A stretch of DNA of 64,000 bases from assembly GCA_000818945.1 (NCBI GenBank), contig KN805420.1, positions 195,141 through 259,140 of the forward strand. The letters are read 5' to 3'. Each line of letters opens with the position of its first letter. The first letter of the stretch is position 1. Source of the stretch: Schizochytrium sp. CCTCC M209059 (Eukaryota; Sar; Bigyra; Thraustochytrida; Thraustochytriidae). Positions 1-10,410 of the stretch are shown here, piece by piece. The notes below the pieces were generated by a model. The model did not search any database and had not been told where the DNA came from. It saw only the letters and a program-made list of their open reading frames with translations. A program made the translations under genes and the position numbers.

Positions 1-543
1 GTACCACGCATTTATCGCAACCCCATGAAAGCCCCATCCAAGATTGTGGCGTTGCATCACTGGCATTACCATGATCTCCTTCTCGAGAACCGGATACATG
101 GTAAATATTTCAGAATCGCTCACTTCATGAATGCAAACCCACTTCGGGAGCCCCGCATCAGCGAAACGACGGGCCACAATACCGCGTCCCATTCTCGTGA
201 TGTCAATACTCACGGTCATACCAGAAACATGATCTTGCACTTGATTCGCCCACTCAATAATTCTCGCAATAGTTGCTGGTGATGGGTCGTATGTCCGGAC
301 AAGAAACCAAGGGTCCTCGAGACTTTCGAAGCCCTCCTTTCGCAAGCGGCCACAGTCCTTGGGTTTTCTAAGACTCTTTGTTGGTGCTATGTGTGCATTC
401 AGGACTTGTCGTACTCCGAGCATTTTCTTACTCAACGCATCATCGTGCAGATCCGAAAAACTGAGAAGAACAACGCAAGCCAAGCAGCCCAGCGCGAACA
501 GGAGCAGCCAACAACATGCAGGTCTCTGAGCAACAGCGCTCAT
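1..543 (-). CDS. Glycosyltransferase-like type II membrane protein, copy A (3' end cut by window edge)
   Basis: Reading leftward from an ATG at 541-543, 181 codons stay open to the window edge, so the C-terminal half is missing. The N-terminus is a short cytosolic tail followed by a hydrophobic segment (about residues 10-28), as in a Golgi type II anchor. The sequence is a near-duplicate of the complete gene at 13514-14539 on the opposite strand: I count about ten base differences over some 560 bases and no indel. Of these, about five change a residue (for example Val to Gly near residue 43 and Leu to Phe near residue 29). The visible part covers the anchor, stem and first half of the catalytic-like domain; the acidic EED motif seen in the full copy would lie just beyond the edge. 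The function is inferred only from the intact paralogue. Confidence 0.7.
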   Translation of the reverse strand, partial: MSAVAQRPACCWLLLFALGCLACVVLLSFSDLHDDALSKKMLGVRQVLNAHIAPTKSLRKPKDCGRLRKEGFESLEDPWFLVRTYDPSPATIARIIEWANQVQDHVSGMTVSIDITRMGRGIVARRFADAGLPKWVCIHEVSDSEIFTMYPVLEKEIMVMPVMQRHNLGWGFHGVAINAWY

Positions 544-565
544 TTTACTGCTTACCGCGATCAAG

Positions 566-2173
566 CGAGCGCGGCAGCGGAGCGCGGGGCGCAGCAAACG
601 AGTGCTTATTCGTGGTCTGCCTTGTCTGAAACAACCAAAATTTAGAATTGCTTGGCAATGTTGAGGGCTGTCTCGGATAAACCTCCCTAAAGCACTCTCG
701 GAGAAACCTCTCCTCGGGCCTTCTCGAAGAAACGTCTACAGTGCGCTGTGCTTTCGCCTACGTCGCCAGCCTGGCAAGGGCCCCCGCAACTGCAGCCGAT
801 TGCCGTCTCGGTCACGGCCCCGGCGGGCCTGCACCCGCCTTTTCTTTTTTTCTCCTGCTCTCCCGATCTCACTCCATTTTTCTCCTGAAAGCCGTCTCGG
901 AGTCTGTCCGTGCACCCTCCCGCTCGCGCGCGCGTAGCTCGTGCACCCTCTCTCTCTCTTTCCCTCTTTCCCTCTTTTTCTCTTTTCCTCTGTCCCTCTC
1001 TCCCTCTTTCCCCGTTCACTCTTCCCCTGTTTCTCTTTTTCTCTCTCTTTCCCTCCGTCCACTTCCCCCTCGCCCTCTACCTCTGCCAGTCTCCCTCAAT
1101 CTCCACCGCTCCCTCTCGCTCCACCTCTCCCTCTCGCTCCACCTCTCCCTCTCGCTCCACCCCACTCCAGACGCTCCGCTCTCCCTCACTCCGAATCTAT
1201 TCTACTCTCACGCCCATTCTCCCGCCGCCTTTGAGCACGCTCGCACGCGCGCGCCGACACTTTTTTACGAGAGGCCGTGGTCGGGACAGAGGTAGCGTTG
1301 TTCCGACCGCGGCAACTTGCCTCCCGGACGGCCCGGGGCGACCAGCAGTGGCGGCGAACGCCAGCGCAGCGTGCGGGCTGGGCGCAGGACGAGCTGACTC
1401 GCAGTAGTGGAGGGAAGAGGCTGGGAGCGGTGCTGTAAGAGGATCCGGGAACTGGGCGAACTTAGGGCAGCCACAGAAAAAAACGCGCACGCGGCCCAAT
1501 GTCACCCACTTTTCGAAAAATATTTCTAGGGGGAAACATTTCCTTTTTCGTGAATTTGGCGTGGCAAAATTTAACGAATTCGGGGTGATGTCGCGCAGGG
1601 GCAGAGAAGAAATTAGTGAAGCGCTATGCAGAGCCGGGTGAAAACGAAAACCGCCGTGTCCAGGAATAGAGAGACACCCCTCCACGTGGAGGTATTCTCC
1701 GAGATTGAAGAAATGCTCTTCCGATTCGTAAATGGTCAATTCAAGAAGACCAGGCTGCACACACTGTCAGTCTGACAGCAAGACTTTTTGTTAGAACGCG
1801 CGTTCTATGCAAAAGTTGAACGCCCGAATGCGCTAGGCCAACTTGCCTTTGATTCTACTGCCCGGTAGACCCTCAATCGTCAAGCGAGATTAGACGATAC
1901 ACACGGGCAAGGAGAGCAGAGCGCTCGCGCGCGAGCAGAGCGCTCACGCGAGAAGAGAGCGCTCACGCGAGAAGAGAGCACTTGCGCGAGAGAGAGCACT
2001 TGCGCGCGAGCAGAGCGCTCACGCGAGCAGAGAACAGCCCGCGAGAAGAGAGCCAAGCCACGTAGACCTACGTCGTGTCTGCTTACGTCAGTTTGAAGCG
2101 GGACCAGAGGAGTAGGTCGAGCTGCCCGCCGAACTAGGTCTTTGAGCGTCTCGAGCAGCAGAATCAGGACACA
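566..2173. other. Spacer with CT-rich low-complexity block and GC-rich tandem repeats
   Basis: No convincing gene. About 940-1165 is strongly CT-rich on the plus strand, ending in about three copies of an 18-bp unit containing ctccctctcgctccac. About 1918-2045 holds imperfect repeats built around gcgctcacgcgagaagaga. The latter lies 130-250 bases upstream of the transporter start at 2174 and probably falls in its promoter or 5' leader. Long open frames across the CT-rich block are composition artefacts. Confidence 0.6.
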
Positions 2174-3340
2174 ATGCCTAATTCATATCCCGTGTGGATG
2201 CTTGTCGTCGGAAGCATGGCGACCTCTGTACTCTTGGTGCTTGTGAACAAGATGATTTTTGCGTCAGGATTCACGTTCGTGTTCTCGCTCACAACACTCC
2301 ACTTCATTTTCACAGCCGGCATTTTACAAATCATGGCTCGATATTTTAAGCTTTTTGAGGTGAAACAAGCTGGGCATCTGGAAACGTTGCTTGTTGCGTG
2401 TTTTGGTGTCGGATCAATATGTCTGATGAATTTTTCGCTGCATTTCAACAGCGTTGGCTTCTATCAAATGCTGAAGCTTTGTGTTGTGCCGTGCTGCCTA
2501 GCCATCAACGCAGTTGTCCACAACGAGTTTGCTACACGCAAAATTACCATTGCCCTCACTCTTATCATTCTTGGAGTAGCTGGAGCGACTGTCACAGATC
2601 TCGAACTTAATGTGCTCGGCACGGCCGTTGGCTTTGCTGCTGTCCTGGTTTCCTCGCAGTATCAAATCTGGATGGGCCGAAAACAAAAGGAATGGAATAT
2701 GTCAAGTCAAGAGCTAGCGCTTATCCTTTGCACGTATCAGGTCACTGTCTGTGCAATTCTGGCGGTCATCTATGATGGGCCCATACTTTTGGACGCTCTG
2801 CGCACGGGGTCTTTCTCCGAGCATGTCAAATCCAAATCTTCGATCTCGTCTGTTCTATCCGAATGGTCGCTTTTAGGGCTCATCCTCGTTTCGTGTCTCT
2901 TGGCAATCAGTGCAAATGTACATGCTTTTGCGTTAATTGGCAGGACCTCTGCCGTCACATTTCAAGTTGCTGGCCACGGGAAGACCTGTCTCATAATTCT
3001 TGCTCACTACACGAAGCACCTTTCTGAAGGCAAGCCCTTTAGTGATCTGTACTCCAATATGATTGGCGTTTTCGTAGCGCTCATTGGTGTCGTTCTGTAC
3101 AGTGCCCTGAAATTGTCACCATCAGGAGAGCCCGACATTCTGGACTCAATCTTGCCTTCGTGTTTACTCGATGTGTTGCAACCTCAGCAGCAGCCCGACC
3201 CATCTTTTCCAGCCCAAGACCAAAGCAAAAAAGCTGAATTTGATACACAAGCTGGCGCGGCGGGAGAGATTATCGAAGAGGAGACTGAACTTCTTGCAGA
3301 CGAGGAAGGGCAAGTTGAACTGCTGCCACAAAGTCCGTAG
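2174..3340 (+). CDS. Nucleotide-sugar / triose-phosphate-family transporter (DMT superfamily)
   Basis: A 388-residue polytopic membrane protein, roughly ten hydrophobic segments over residues 6-315, with an acidic hydrophilic tail (about 330-388) that is probably cytosolic. Recognisable TPT/SLC35E-type motifs are SVGFYQMLKL (about residue 92) and a later block TSAVTFQVAGHGKTCLI (about 260-276). The second block closely resembles the conserved Gly-His-Lys-Thr-Cys segment of plant UDP-rhamnose/UDP-galactose and UDP-xylose transporters. The family exchanges cytosolic nucleotide sugars for luminal nucleotide monophosphate in Golgi or ER. The substrate cannot be read from sequence; UDP-galactose or UDP-xylose are guesses from family resemblance. 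The start is the first ATG after the GC-rich leader, and the first membrane segment follows at once. The neighbours include several glycan-modifying genes, which fits a supply role. Confidence 0.85.
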   Translation: MPNSYPVWMLVVGSMATSVLLVLVNKMIFASGFTFVFSLTTLHFIFTAGILQIMARYFKLFEVKQAGHLETLLVACFGVGSICLMNFSLHFNSVGFYQMLKLCVVPCCLAINAVVHNEFATRKITIALTLIILGVAGATVTDLELNVLGTAVGFAAVLVSSQYQIWMGRKQKEWNMSSQELALILCTYQVTVCAILAVIYDGPILLDALRTGSFSEHVKSKSSISSVLSEWSLLGLILVSCLLAISANVHAFALIGRTSAVTFQVAGHGKTCLIILAHYTKHLSEGKPFSDLYSNMIGVFVALIGVVLYSALKLSPSGEPDILDSILPSCLLDVLQPQQQPDPSFPAQDQSKKAEFDTQAGAAGEIIEEETELLADEEGQVELLPQSP

Positions 3341-4005
3341 AGGCAAATAAAACACCAAAAAAAAATGGTTTACAGACTATACTAGCCACTGGCACATAAA
3401 ACGGGACAAAATTGGGACGAAATCTCTGCTCACGTTATCCGTCTGGACACGCTCAGATCTACACCGCGTGTTATGAAACTGAGCTCAATTTTAATATTCT
3501 ATGTCTAGATTACTATACGAAAGTTTGAGGTTCTGAAAAGTGTTTTTGATCGATATTTAGATGAAAGACTGATTTGGCGGCTGCGAGTATAAAGTGGTCT
3601 ATTTACTCAGAAAAGGCCCGGGCCGCGGGCCTGACTCCGAGTCGGAGGCAACATCGATTCTTGTGTGAGGAGTTGCGTACTGCTCGGGCGTGCAGCGGCC
3701 GGCGGCCAGCAGACACGAGGGCGAACCGCTGGCGGGGTCTTGCTCAGTTGGTGGCGGCGTAGTTGTCGAGAACGAGGTGCTCAAAAGCGGGGTTGGGCGA
3801 AGGTGCCAAAACCCGACAAAAGTGCACGAGGGGCGGCGCCAGGGCCCAGGCAGGTCTGGTCAGCCTCCCGGCGGTCATGGCCATCGGTGGCGAGCAGGGA
3901 GCGCGGGAGACAAGTTTCGAGCTCGTCGGGCGCAATGAGATGTGATGAGATGAGATGAGATGAGATGAGTTGAGGTTGTATTAGCGGGTAGACCTAGGCT
4001 CTGGA
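3341..4005. other. Spacer with AT-rich 3' region and (GATGA)n microsatellite
   Basis: Just after the transporter stop there is an aataaa-like motif and an A-run, consistent with its 3' end. No gene is visible. About 3942-3970 is a five-base microsatellite (gatga/atgag repeats). Open frames through 3574-3958 have no protein-like features. Confidence 0.5.
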
Positions 4006-5537
4006 CTAGTTCAAGCTCTGCTGTCGCTTCTTGGCGGCAGTGAAAGCTCTCTTGTGCTGGCTGTCGTCAAGCGCGACCCCGTCGATGCCGACCAGGTCCG
4101 GGAAACTCTCGTGAATGGCCTTGACCACGTCCCGAGGCTTGATGTTCTAGTTGGCACTCGCATGCTCGTCGAGAGATCTTTGGATTTCGTTTGGCACTTT
4201 GCTCTTGCGACCGCGCTTGCCGATCGTCATCCTCGTTTCTTGGAGCATCCCAGAAATGTTGCCTTTGGACTCCATGTCGAATGCCGAGATGCGAGTCTGA
4301 ATATCGGCGACGCTCAGCAAGGAGTACCGCACGTTGGACATGGCCTCGATGAGACGTTCGCGCATCTGGGCTGGGCCCTTCTTGGCTGAAGAATTCACAA
4401 CGCCTTCGTTGAAGAGCGCGGCGATTTGCTCGCTGTACTTTGGACGTAGTTCGCACCGTACTGCCGCCCACGCGAGGGGCGCCTTGCCCGAGCGCGTACT
4501 CATCCATGTCTCCGTGGCCCGAACGCACTGAGAGGGCAACCATCTCGTGCGCGACGCCGCGGACGGCGAAGGCGACAAGATCAACACGCCTCCGTGAATG
4601 CGAAATTGCGCTTGGCGCACGTCTTCGCACACGGGAAGCATCGCAAGGTCCGACAAGAGCGCGCAAGTTTGAAATGCGCGTCACCTTGACCCCCATGGTC
4701 TGATTCTCAAAGGATGTGGTCGTCTCGCCATACATGTAGGTGTCGTGAGCTCGAATCTGGTCCTCCTGCTCATCCGCCTCTTGCTCATCCTCGTCGGCAG
4801 CGTCTTCGTCCTTAATCTTTGACCAGGAGCTTGCCGCTAGCGCAGGCGTGGTAGTCCTTGCGCGCCTTCTTATGCGTCAACCCGCACAGGGTAATCACAA
4901 TCGTTTTACGAAGCTCCTCGAGCGTTTTGGTGGAGACGCCCTTGACGAGCACAGCGCGCGCTGTGCGGCCCTGGACAGAACCTTTCGGGGCTGCTCGAAT
5001 GATCGATGTCGGTCGTCGCCCCAATTAGGTTGCGCAGCTCGCGAGTCTTGTCCATGCTGCCCGTAAGCTTCTCGCCGGCTAGCCTCTGCAGGATGCTTGG
5101 GTCCCCAGGGTAGGGTACAAGAGCTCCGTAATGCGCACGCCGGCGGCCACAATGTTATTGACCATTATACGGAGGCGAGGGTCGTCCGCCGGAAGCTGAC
5201 CTTGATTGCGATCATGCACGCTGAGCAGTTTCTTGAGGTAGTACTCGTAAGATCCAAAGGCTGCCATGAAATCCGCCACGGTCCTGATGAGGCGAGAACC
5301 CTCATCGTCGACACCCTGCAAGGCGTCAGCGCTGGAACCAGCATCCCCAGTCGCACCAGCTTTGATGGCCTCGGTGGCCTCAATCGCTGCTCCGCAGTGA
5401 CGCTTTGCCCTCGGCATCTGCAAGATGTTCCGTTTGCCTGACTGGCCGCCACGCTTGCGCCCCGAGTGGTTCGCGCCGTTAGCCCCGCCGTTTTCGGCGC
5501 CCTCTGCACGTGCTGCTGATGAGGTGGACCGCGGCAT
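4006..5537 (-). pseudogene. Decayed gene with multiple frameshifts and an in-frame stop, family unknown
   Basis: Successive protein-like segments hop between the three minus-strand frames. From the 5' end at 5537 there is a Gly/Ala-rich start, then a segment with GSYEYYLKKLLSVHDRNQG (to about 5100). Next comes QRLAGEKLTGSMDKTRELRN in another frame (about 5090-5010), then VLVKGVSTKTLEELRKTIV (about 4960-4890). An acidic Asp/Glu-rich piece follows near 4800-4750, and then a long segment with LRPKYSEQIAALFNEGVV ending at a TAG near 4147. After that TAG the same frame continues as about 45 further plausible codons to a second stop at 4006-4008. At least five frame changes plus the stop make a working gene unlikely, unless the assembly is poor here. 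I recognise no domain. Total coding potential is near 480-500 residues. It could be a decayed copy of a repeated gene or of mobile DNA; nothing seen decides this. Confidence 0.55.
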
Positions 5538-6263
5538 TGTGCAAACTAGCGCGATCTACAGCCGCTCTCAGCCCTCAAAACTCCGGCTGAGAGGTCACAG
5601 GGCCCGGGCGAGCTCCTCCAGCGTGCGGCAGCGCCGTGGCGCATTTGAATCTAGTTTGCTAGACACTTTGCCAGAGGCCCTCAACGACGACTTCGTCGCG
5701 CTCGTGCGCAACGACCACTTTACCTATCCACCGCGCCGCTTGGTGGGTTGGAGGCGTCTGGGGTCCGCTGCGCGATGCACGCCTCGCCAAGCCCAAAGTC
5801 ATCCCGATCGAGGGTAGAAACGCCCCAAAGTGGGGAGGTAGATGTCCTATTTGGCAGAGCGTATCTACGGGGTGAGGTGCCATGGAAATGCCAGCCAGCC
5901 GGCTGGCTGTGGCTGGCTGTGTAGCGAGGTACCCTCACTGCCATGGAATAGCTTGAATCCAAACGACCGTGAAATTGTCTTTCTTTCCTTTTTTATTTTC
6001 TAATGATGGCACGATGCAAGGCACGAACAAGAAGTGCTTGACGCAGAGGAAATGACAAGAAAATAGAAAACAGACAACATAACATTTGAGATGAAGTTTA
6101 ATCTCGGCATCAGGCTACCATGGTTACCAATTCGTTGGATGTCCGAAATCCAGCGTGTAGGAAAAAACTCTCGAGGATCTCGAGCTGGTATTTCCAACCC
6201 CACTCCGCAGGTCCTATTCATACATTCTTTGTGACAACCAAAACTTGAGCAAAGGGCTGCAGT
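5538..6263. other. Spacer between pseudogene and fibro-slime gene
   Basis: No supported gene. The right part (about 5975-6263) is AT-richer and lies just downstream of the stop of the minus-strand gene, so it probably holds that gene's 3' UTR. A short repeat of ccagccggctggctgtggctggctg occurs near 5890-5920. Confidence 0.4.
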
Positions 6264-9062
6264 CTAAAGCGCATCTGGGGTAAACACCTTGCGCGCAGTC
6301 TTGGGCTTGCCAAAAAAACGGGACACCCGATTGCCTTTGAAAGCGTCGAGCTGTTTGCGTTGCTTGGCCATGCGGATCTGCTCCTGAAGCTCCTCATTCT
6401 GAGACTCCAATGTTGCGATGTCACCCGTTCCATCGCGCACAGCGCGCATAGCCCGCTCGCGTTGAAGATCTGCGCTTGTATTCATCACCATCCGCGTCAC
6501 CACAGTGTACTCATCGTTCGGGTCGTACTCCACGGCACGTTCGAGGTTATACAGCTTACCCTCCTCAATATACGCCTTGTCGCGCTGCCAACGACGGCGA
6601 AAGATAAACAGAAGCGCCATTGACATTATGAGCAAAAAGCCGGTCACGCCACCACCAACCGCAGAGTACATGACCACGTTGGAATCATCCTCGGCGGCCG
6701 GAACAAAGTTAACGGGCGATCGTGTGGGAGATGGCGTGAGTGCATTAACTCGCACTGCATAATCCACGTGGCTGTAAAAGTAAGTCGAGTCCATCGGCTC
6801 CATGGTCGTCCAATTGTAGGCGCAATTGGGGCCAAAACAAGCATACAAAGCATAGAGATCCTCAGCGGTGCTGCTCAATAGCGCCGTGTAAGACCCATCC
6901 TCATTGTCTACGATGCGCGCCTCTACGCGCTCGTCCGTGTACATGATCCACTCCGTCTCATTGTCAGCCTCGTCGTCGAGTGCGCGTCGAGTCTCGTTGG
7001 AGTCCAGCATTTCGTCCACGGCTCGCACCGGAATATACCAGGCCTTCATGTATTCTCCGTATCCGCCGTTTTGCACAACATTTCCACAGAGATCACGCGT
7101 CTGGATTGTGAACCCTGCTGCATCTTCGCCGTCGCCCAAGACGTCCAGCGTCTCTGCATCCGGAATCAGTGTCCCGGCGTCGGTCTCGCTGGGCTCCACA
7201 TCGATCGTTGCGAGCGTAAAGCTGAGAATCTCCAACGTGGCGGACGCGTCGCCTGTCGCAGACGTCAGGCCAATGTACGCGTCTCGACCGCCAATGATCG
7301 CTTCCAAGTCGAATCCAGTCCGACGAAGGTACAGGCTGTCGTCCAGGTACACCTCGAGCCAATCTGGGCGCTGCAAGTACTCAATGCTCACCGTGTGAGT
7401 CTCGTTGCTGTAGCGGAGGTTGCGCTGAACGCCATCGAACACACGCGTGGTGCCGTCCAAGTCTGCGTTCGAGCCTTCGGGGCTGTCTGGGTACTGCAGA
7501 CGGATCTCTTGCGCCTCGCAGGCGTCGCCGTCGGCGCGGTCGTTGCACAAGTCAATCGAGACGGCCACAGCGTGCGTCATAAATCGGTGACCAAGGCCCG
7601 CGCCAGTGGAGATGGGCATGTCCTCAAGGCCTTCCGGACGCCGCGTTGCCACAAATGCAAGGCCCTCCGCTGCTGCTTCGTTGAGCACCCGAAAACTAAA
7701 GGTCACCACGAAGCCGGCGCCAACGTTCTGCGCCTGAGGCGTGAAGAGCCATGTAGACACACCAGGGCTTGTGCTCTCGGCACTTGTGAGCTGCACAACG
7801 CCTGATTCGGCATCACGCACGACACCGTCACTCAAGGCGACGTCGTCGTCTGTGGCAACATCGAGAAGGTTGAATGTCACAGAGCTGGTCCCCGGACGCG
7901 CCACATTGCAGGACTCGGAGATGCTCGTGTAGACGTTGAAATTGGATGCAGACGTGTGGCGCTCTGCATGAAAAATAGAGAGCGCGTAGACCTCGCCCAC
8001 CGTGAGGTTGAGATGAGCTTCGTCAGCGTAATCACTGAGAACGATACTGTCGTCATCCTCGGAGTGAGTTCCACCCAGGTCGATTGCAGGTTTCTCGTTG
8101 ATAAAGACCCAAAAGTCATCGTCGCCACGAAACTCAAACTCCTCGTCACCAGAGTATTCGAAATAGGTGTGAAACTCAGTTGTGAACCAGTAGTGGTTTC
8201 TTGAGAGCAATGAGTTCGGCCAGACCGGGGCACGCTTTGGATCTGGGTAGTTCTCTTCAAGAACCTCGAGGCCGTCCGTGTAAAGGCCCTCGTCTCGAGC
8301 GCTGTCGAACTTGCTTAGAGGATAAAAGCTTCCCGAAGAGTATTCATAGAGGCCGCTGGATTGCTGCTCGAGGTCGATCTTGATTCCCACGCGCTTATTG
8401 TAGACTGGATCATCGTTGTACCATGCCGAAAAGTATTGCTGACGCGAAGTTGTGTATCTGCTGCCAGATTTTCCACAACGGGAATCGTATGTGCTGTTGC
8501 AGTACACGACCTTGGGAAGCCCGGAGGTTGCCATTTCCAAGGTTGGCTTGATGACGCTCGTCACGCCGGAGCAGCTGCCGAGGTAAGCACCCCCTTTGTA
8601 GCACTTTGATGCTCCGGAAACCTTGGAATTTGCGGCTGCTTCGAAGTCCGGATGTGACTTGATGGTCCCGTTTGACATACCCTGCGTCCAGTACGGGCAG
8701 TAGTGGTTGACGGTGATGCTCGCGTAGGAGCTTGTAGTTCCACCGTTCGGCCCATAGCCAGAGGTGAGATCCATAGCCTGGGAGAGGTTGTTGGCGAACC
8801 AGTCGTCTGGAATTGCAGCGTCCGCGTAGTCAGCGTAAACATAATCGCGCATACCTTTGTAGCGCGAGTTGCCGCTGTTATCGTAGTACTCGTAAAGCGT
8901 GAGGTACTCGGTCTCGGCGAGGCAGTGTGCAGGCAGAAAGTCCCTGATTGTGAGCCTGTACGTGAGCGTGTCGGGCGCAGTGTACGCTTCTGCAAAGGCG
9001 ACGGCGGCCAGCGCCATGAAACTGAGCCAGGCAACGCGCCGGTCTTGCACGCGCGGCATCAT
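6264..9062 (-). CDS. Fibro-slime / lectin-like single-pass surface protein
   Basis: A 932-residue type I membrane protein. A signal peptide is clear (about residues 1-26, hydrophobic core ending AFAEA). Residues 31-385 match the fibro-slime (PA14-like) fold as found in Dictyostelium and in Fibrobacter cellulose-binding proteins: a Cys-containing N-terminal part, then GDDDFWVFINEKPAIDLGG (about 313-331) and a late FHAERHTSASNF block. Residues about 393-645 resemble an L-type (legume/ConA-like) lectin: FNLLD start, repeated acidic beta-strand pattern, and NETHTVSIEYLQRPDWLEVYLDD before a paired GFDLEAIIGGRDAYIGLTSA block. A single transmembrane helix lies at about 800-822 followed by an Arg/Lys stop-transfer and a roughly 100-residue cytosolic tail with a coiled-coil stretch. 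The likely role is extracellular carbohydrate binding or adhesion. The start is one of two adjacent ATGs. Confidence 0.85.
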   Translation of the reverse strand: MMPRVQDRRVAWLSFMALAAVAFAEAYTAPDTLTYRLTIRDFLPAHCLAETEYLTLYEYYDNSGNSRYKGMRDYVYADYADAAIPDDWFANNLSQAMDLTSGYGPNGGTTSSYASITVNHYCPYWTQGMSNGTIKSHPDFEAAANSKVSGASKCYKGGAYLGSCSGVTSVIKPTLEMATSGLPKVVYCNSTYDSRCGKSGSRYTTSRQQYFSAWYNDDPVYNKRVGIKIDLEQQSSGLYEYSSGSFYPLSKFDSARDEGLYTDGLEVLEENYPDPKRAPVWPNSLLSRNHYWFTTEFHTYFEYSGDEEFEFRGDDDFWVFINEKPAIDLGGTHSEDDDSIVLSDYADEAHLNLTVGEVYALSIFHAERHTSASNFNVYTSISESCNVARPGTSSVTFNLLDVATDDDVALSDGVVRDAESGVVQLTSAESTSPGVSTWLFTPQAQNVGAGFVVTFSFRVLNEAAAEGLAFVATRRPEGLEDMPISTGAGLGHRFMTHAVAVSIDLCNDRADGDACEAQEIRLQYPDSPEGSNADLDGTTRVFDGVQRNLRYSNETHTVSIEYLQRPDWLEVYLDDSLYLRRTGFDLEAIIGGRDAYIGLTSATGDASATLEILSFTLATIDVEPSETDAGTLIPDAETLDVLGDGEDAAGFTIQTRDLCGNVVQNGGYGEYMKAWYIPVRAVDEMLDSNETRRALDDEADNETEWIMYTDERVEARIVDNEDGSYTALLSSTAEDLYALYACFGPNCAYNWTTMEPMDSTYFYSHVDYAVRVNALTPSPTRSPVNFVPAAEDDSNVVMYSAVGGGVTGFLLIMSMALLFIFRRRWQRDKAYIEEGKLYNLERAVEYDPNDEYTVVTRMVMNTSADLQRERAMRAVRDGTGDIATLESQNEELQEQIRMAKQRKQLDAFKGNRVSRFFGKPKTARKVFTPDAL

Positions 9063-10410
9063 CTTGGGCGATCGCCCTGGCGTTGCTACTTCCCGCGCCG
9101 CCGACGAAGCCGGCCGACCGCAAGTAAGCTGAGCGCGAGCGAGCGCGAGCAGAAGCGAGCACTGCAGGCAGGCACGAAACCCCGCGCTCCCGCTTCACGT
9201 CCACGTCCGCGTCCGCGTCCGCGTCCGCGACCACGAGGCCGACAGCCCAGCTTTCCGATTTGCTCGCTTGCTTCCTTACTCCAGCGCGTGAAGCGAGCTA
9301 AACACACAACAAACCAGGCCTGCCTAGGGTTAGGCCTAGACACCGGGAGACACGAAAAACACTCTGGGCTCAGTGACGAAAGAAATGTGCGCGCGTGACA
9401 GGTCGGAGGACGCGACCTTACACAGCTTGACCGACGGGCTCAGTGCGGGCCGGCAGCCGGGCAGGGGGAGGGGCGGCGAGGGGCGCGGCGCAAGTGGATG
9501 GGTGGGTAAGGGCGGAAGGGAGGGAGGGGGGAGTCCGTCGCTCCCCTGGGCCGCTTGTGTTCAGAAGAGGAGTTGGACTCGACGCTTCGCCGTTTCCGCC
9601 CGGGCCGTCCATTAGAGTTTGCTCGATGAGTCCACATTTTTTTGGTTTTGCACACGCGCGCGTACTACAGACATGCCGAGACCGGCAGCGGGGTTTCCCA
9701 TGGAAATTAAAATGGGCCATAGGCGAGACACACGATTCGCGTGAAGTGAGACTGCAACACAGAGGGTAGGTGGAATCGTTCTGGCTGACGGCAGCAGCGT
9801 AAATGGCGGAGACGTGGAAGGTCATGTAATTGTGACGTTTAGGCCAGCGCGTATATATACACTTGCAAAGCGAGGACACCTGCCGATATCCTTGATCGAT
9901 GAACGCATGCTGTTGAAGGTTTTGTGAGAACAAAAGCTTGTGTCACAAGCTGCAATAAAAGAAGTCGAGTGGATCTTTCACAGCAACGCGACGTGCCGTG
10001 ACCAAAGCTGCACTTCCTGCTCAGACGATGCGGCAAGTAATGTAGCAAGACCGACTCCACTCATTGGCTTCTAAGAAACGATATCATAAAAGAAAATGAA
10101 GCGTTTAGATTGCTCTGCTAACAAGGTGTGACATCCTTTTCTTTTATGTCCGCGCCACTCGGAGCCACAGCGGCTCCCATTACAATCATGTTGTGTGATC
10201 AAATGTAAGGATTTTGCTATGGATCAGTGGACAGTTGCCGGAATTGAAAAGACTTAAAAAAGTTGATTTGCAAGAAAAGAGAGATAGTTCGAGGTAAATG
10301 GCCAAAGGAGGAGCTCGGGAGGAAGAAACGCATGGAATCCTGTTGCGCGCATTTTCGGAGCGCTCCTTCCAGTTCGCCATGAATTATTGTATCGGCCAGC
10401 ATGCAAATGC
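9063..10410. other. Spacer with 6-bp cgtccg repeats in the fibro-slime 5' leader
   Basis: No gene seen. At about 9193-9232 the plus strand carries imperfect cgtcca/cgtccg hexamers, 130-170 bases upstream of the fibro-slime start. About 9440-9540 is G-rich. The part from about 9830 to 10410 is AT-richer and includes the downstream flank of the GH3 gene. Confidence 0.4.

Noticed and set aside
25..645. Plus-strand frames overlapping glycosyltransferase copy A
   Set aside because: They are antisense shadows: the same shadows appear opposite copy B, and only the other strand has the anchor and domain pattern.
741..1407. Long plus-strand frames rich in Ser, Leu and Pro
   Set aside because: They come from a CT-rich low-complexity tract; several frames are open at once and no start context or motif supports a gene.
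1197..1760. 187-codon minus-strand frame
   Set aside because: No hydrophobic pattern, domain or conserved block; it crosses the repeat-rich spacer and ends in GC-rich, Arg-rich sequence.
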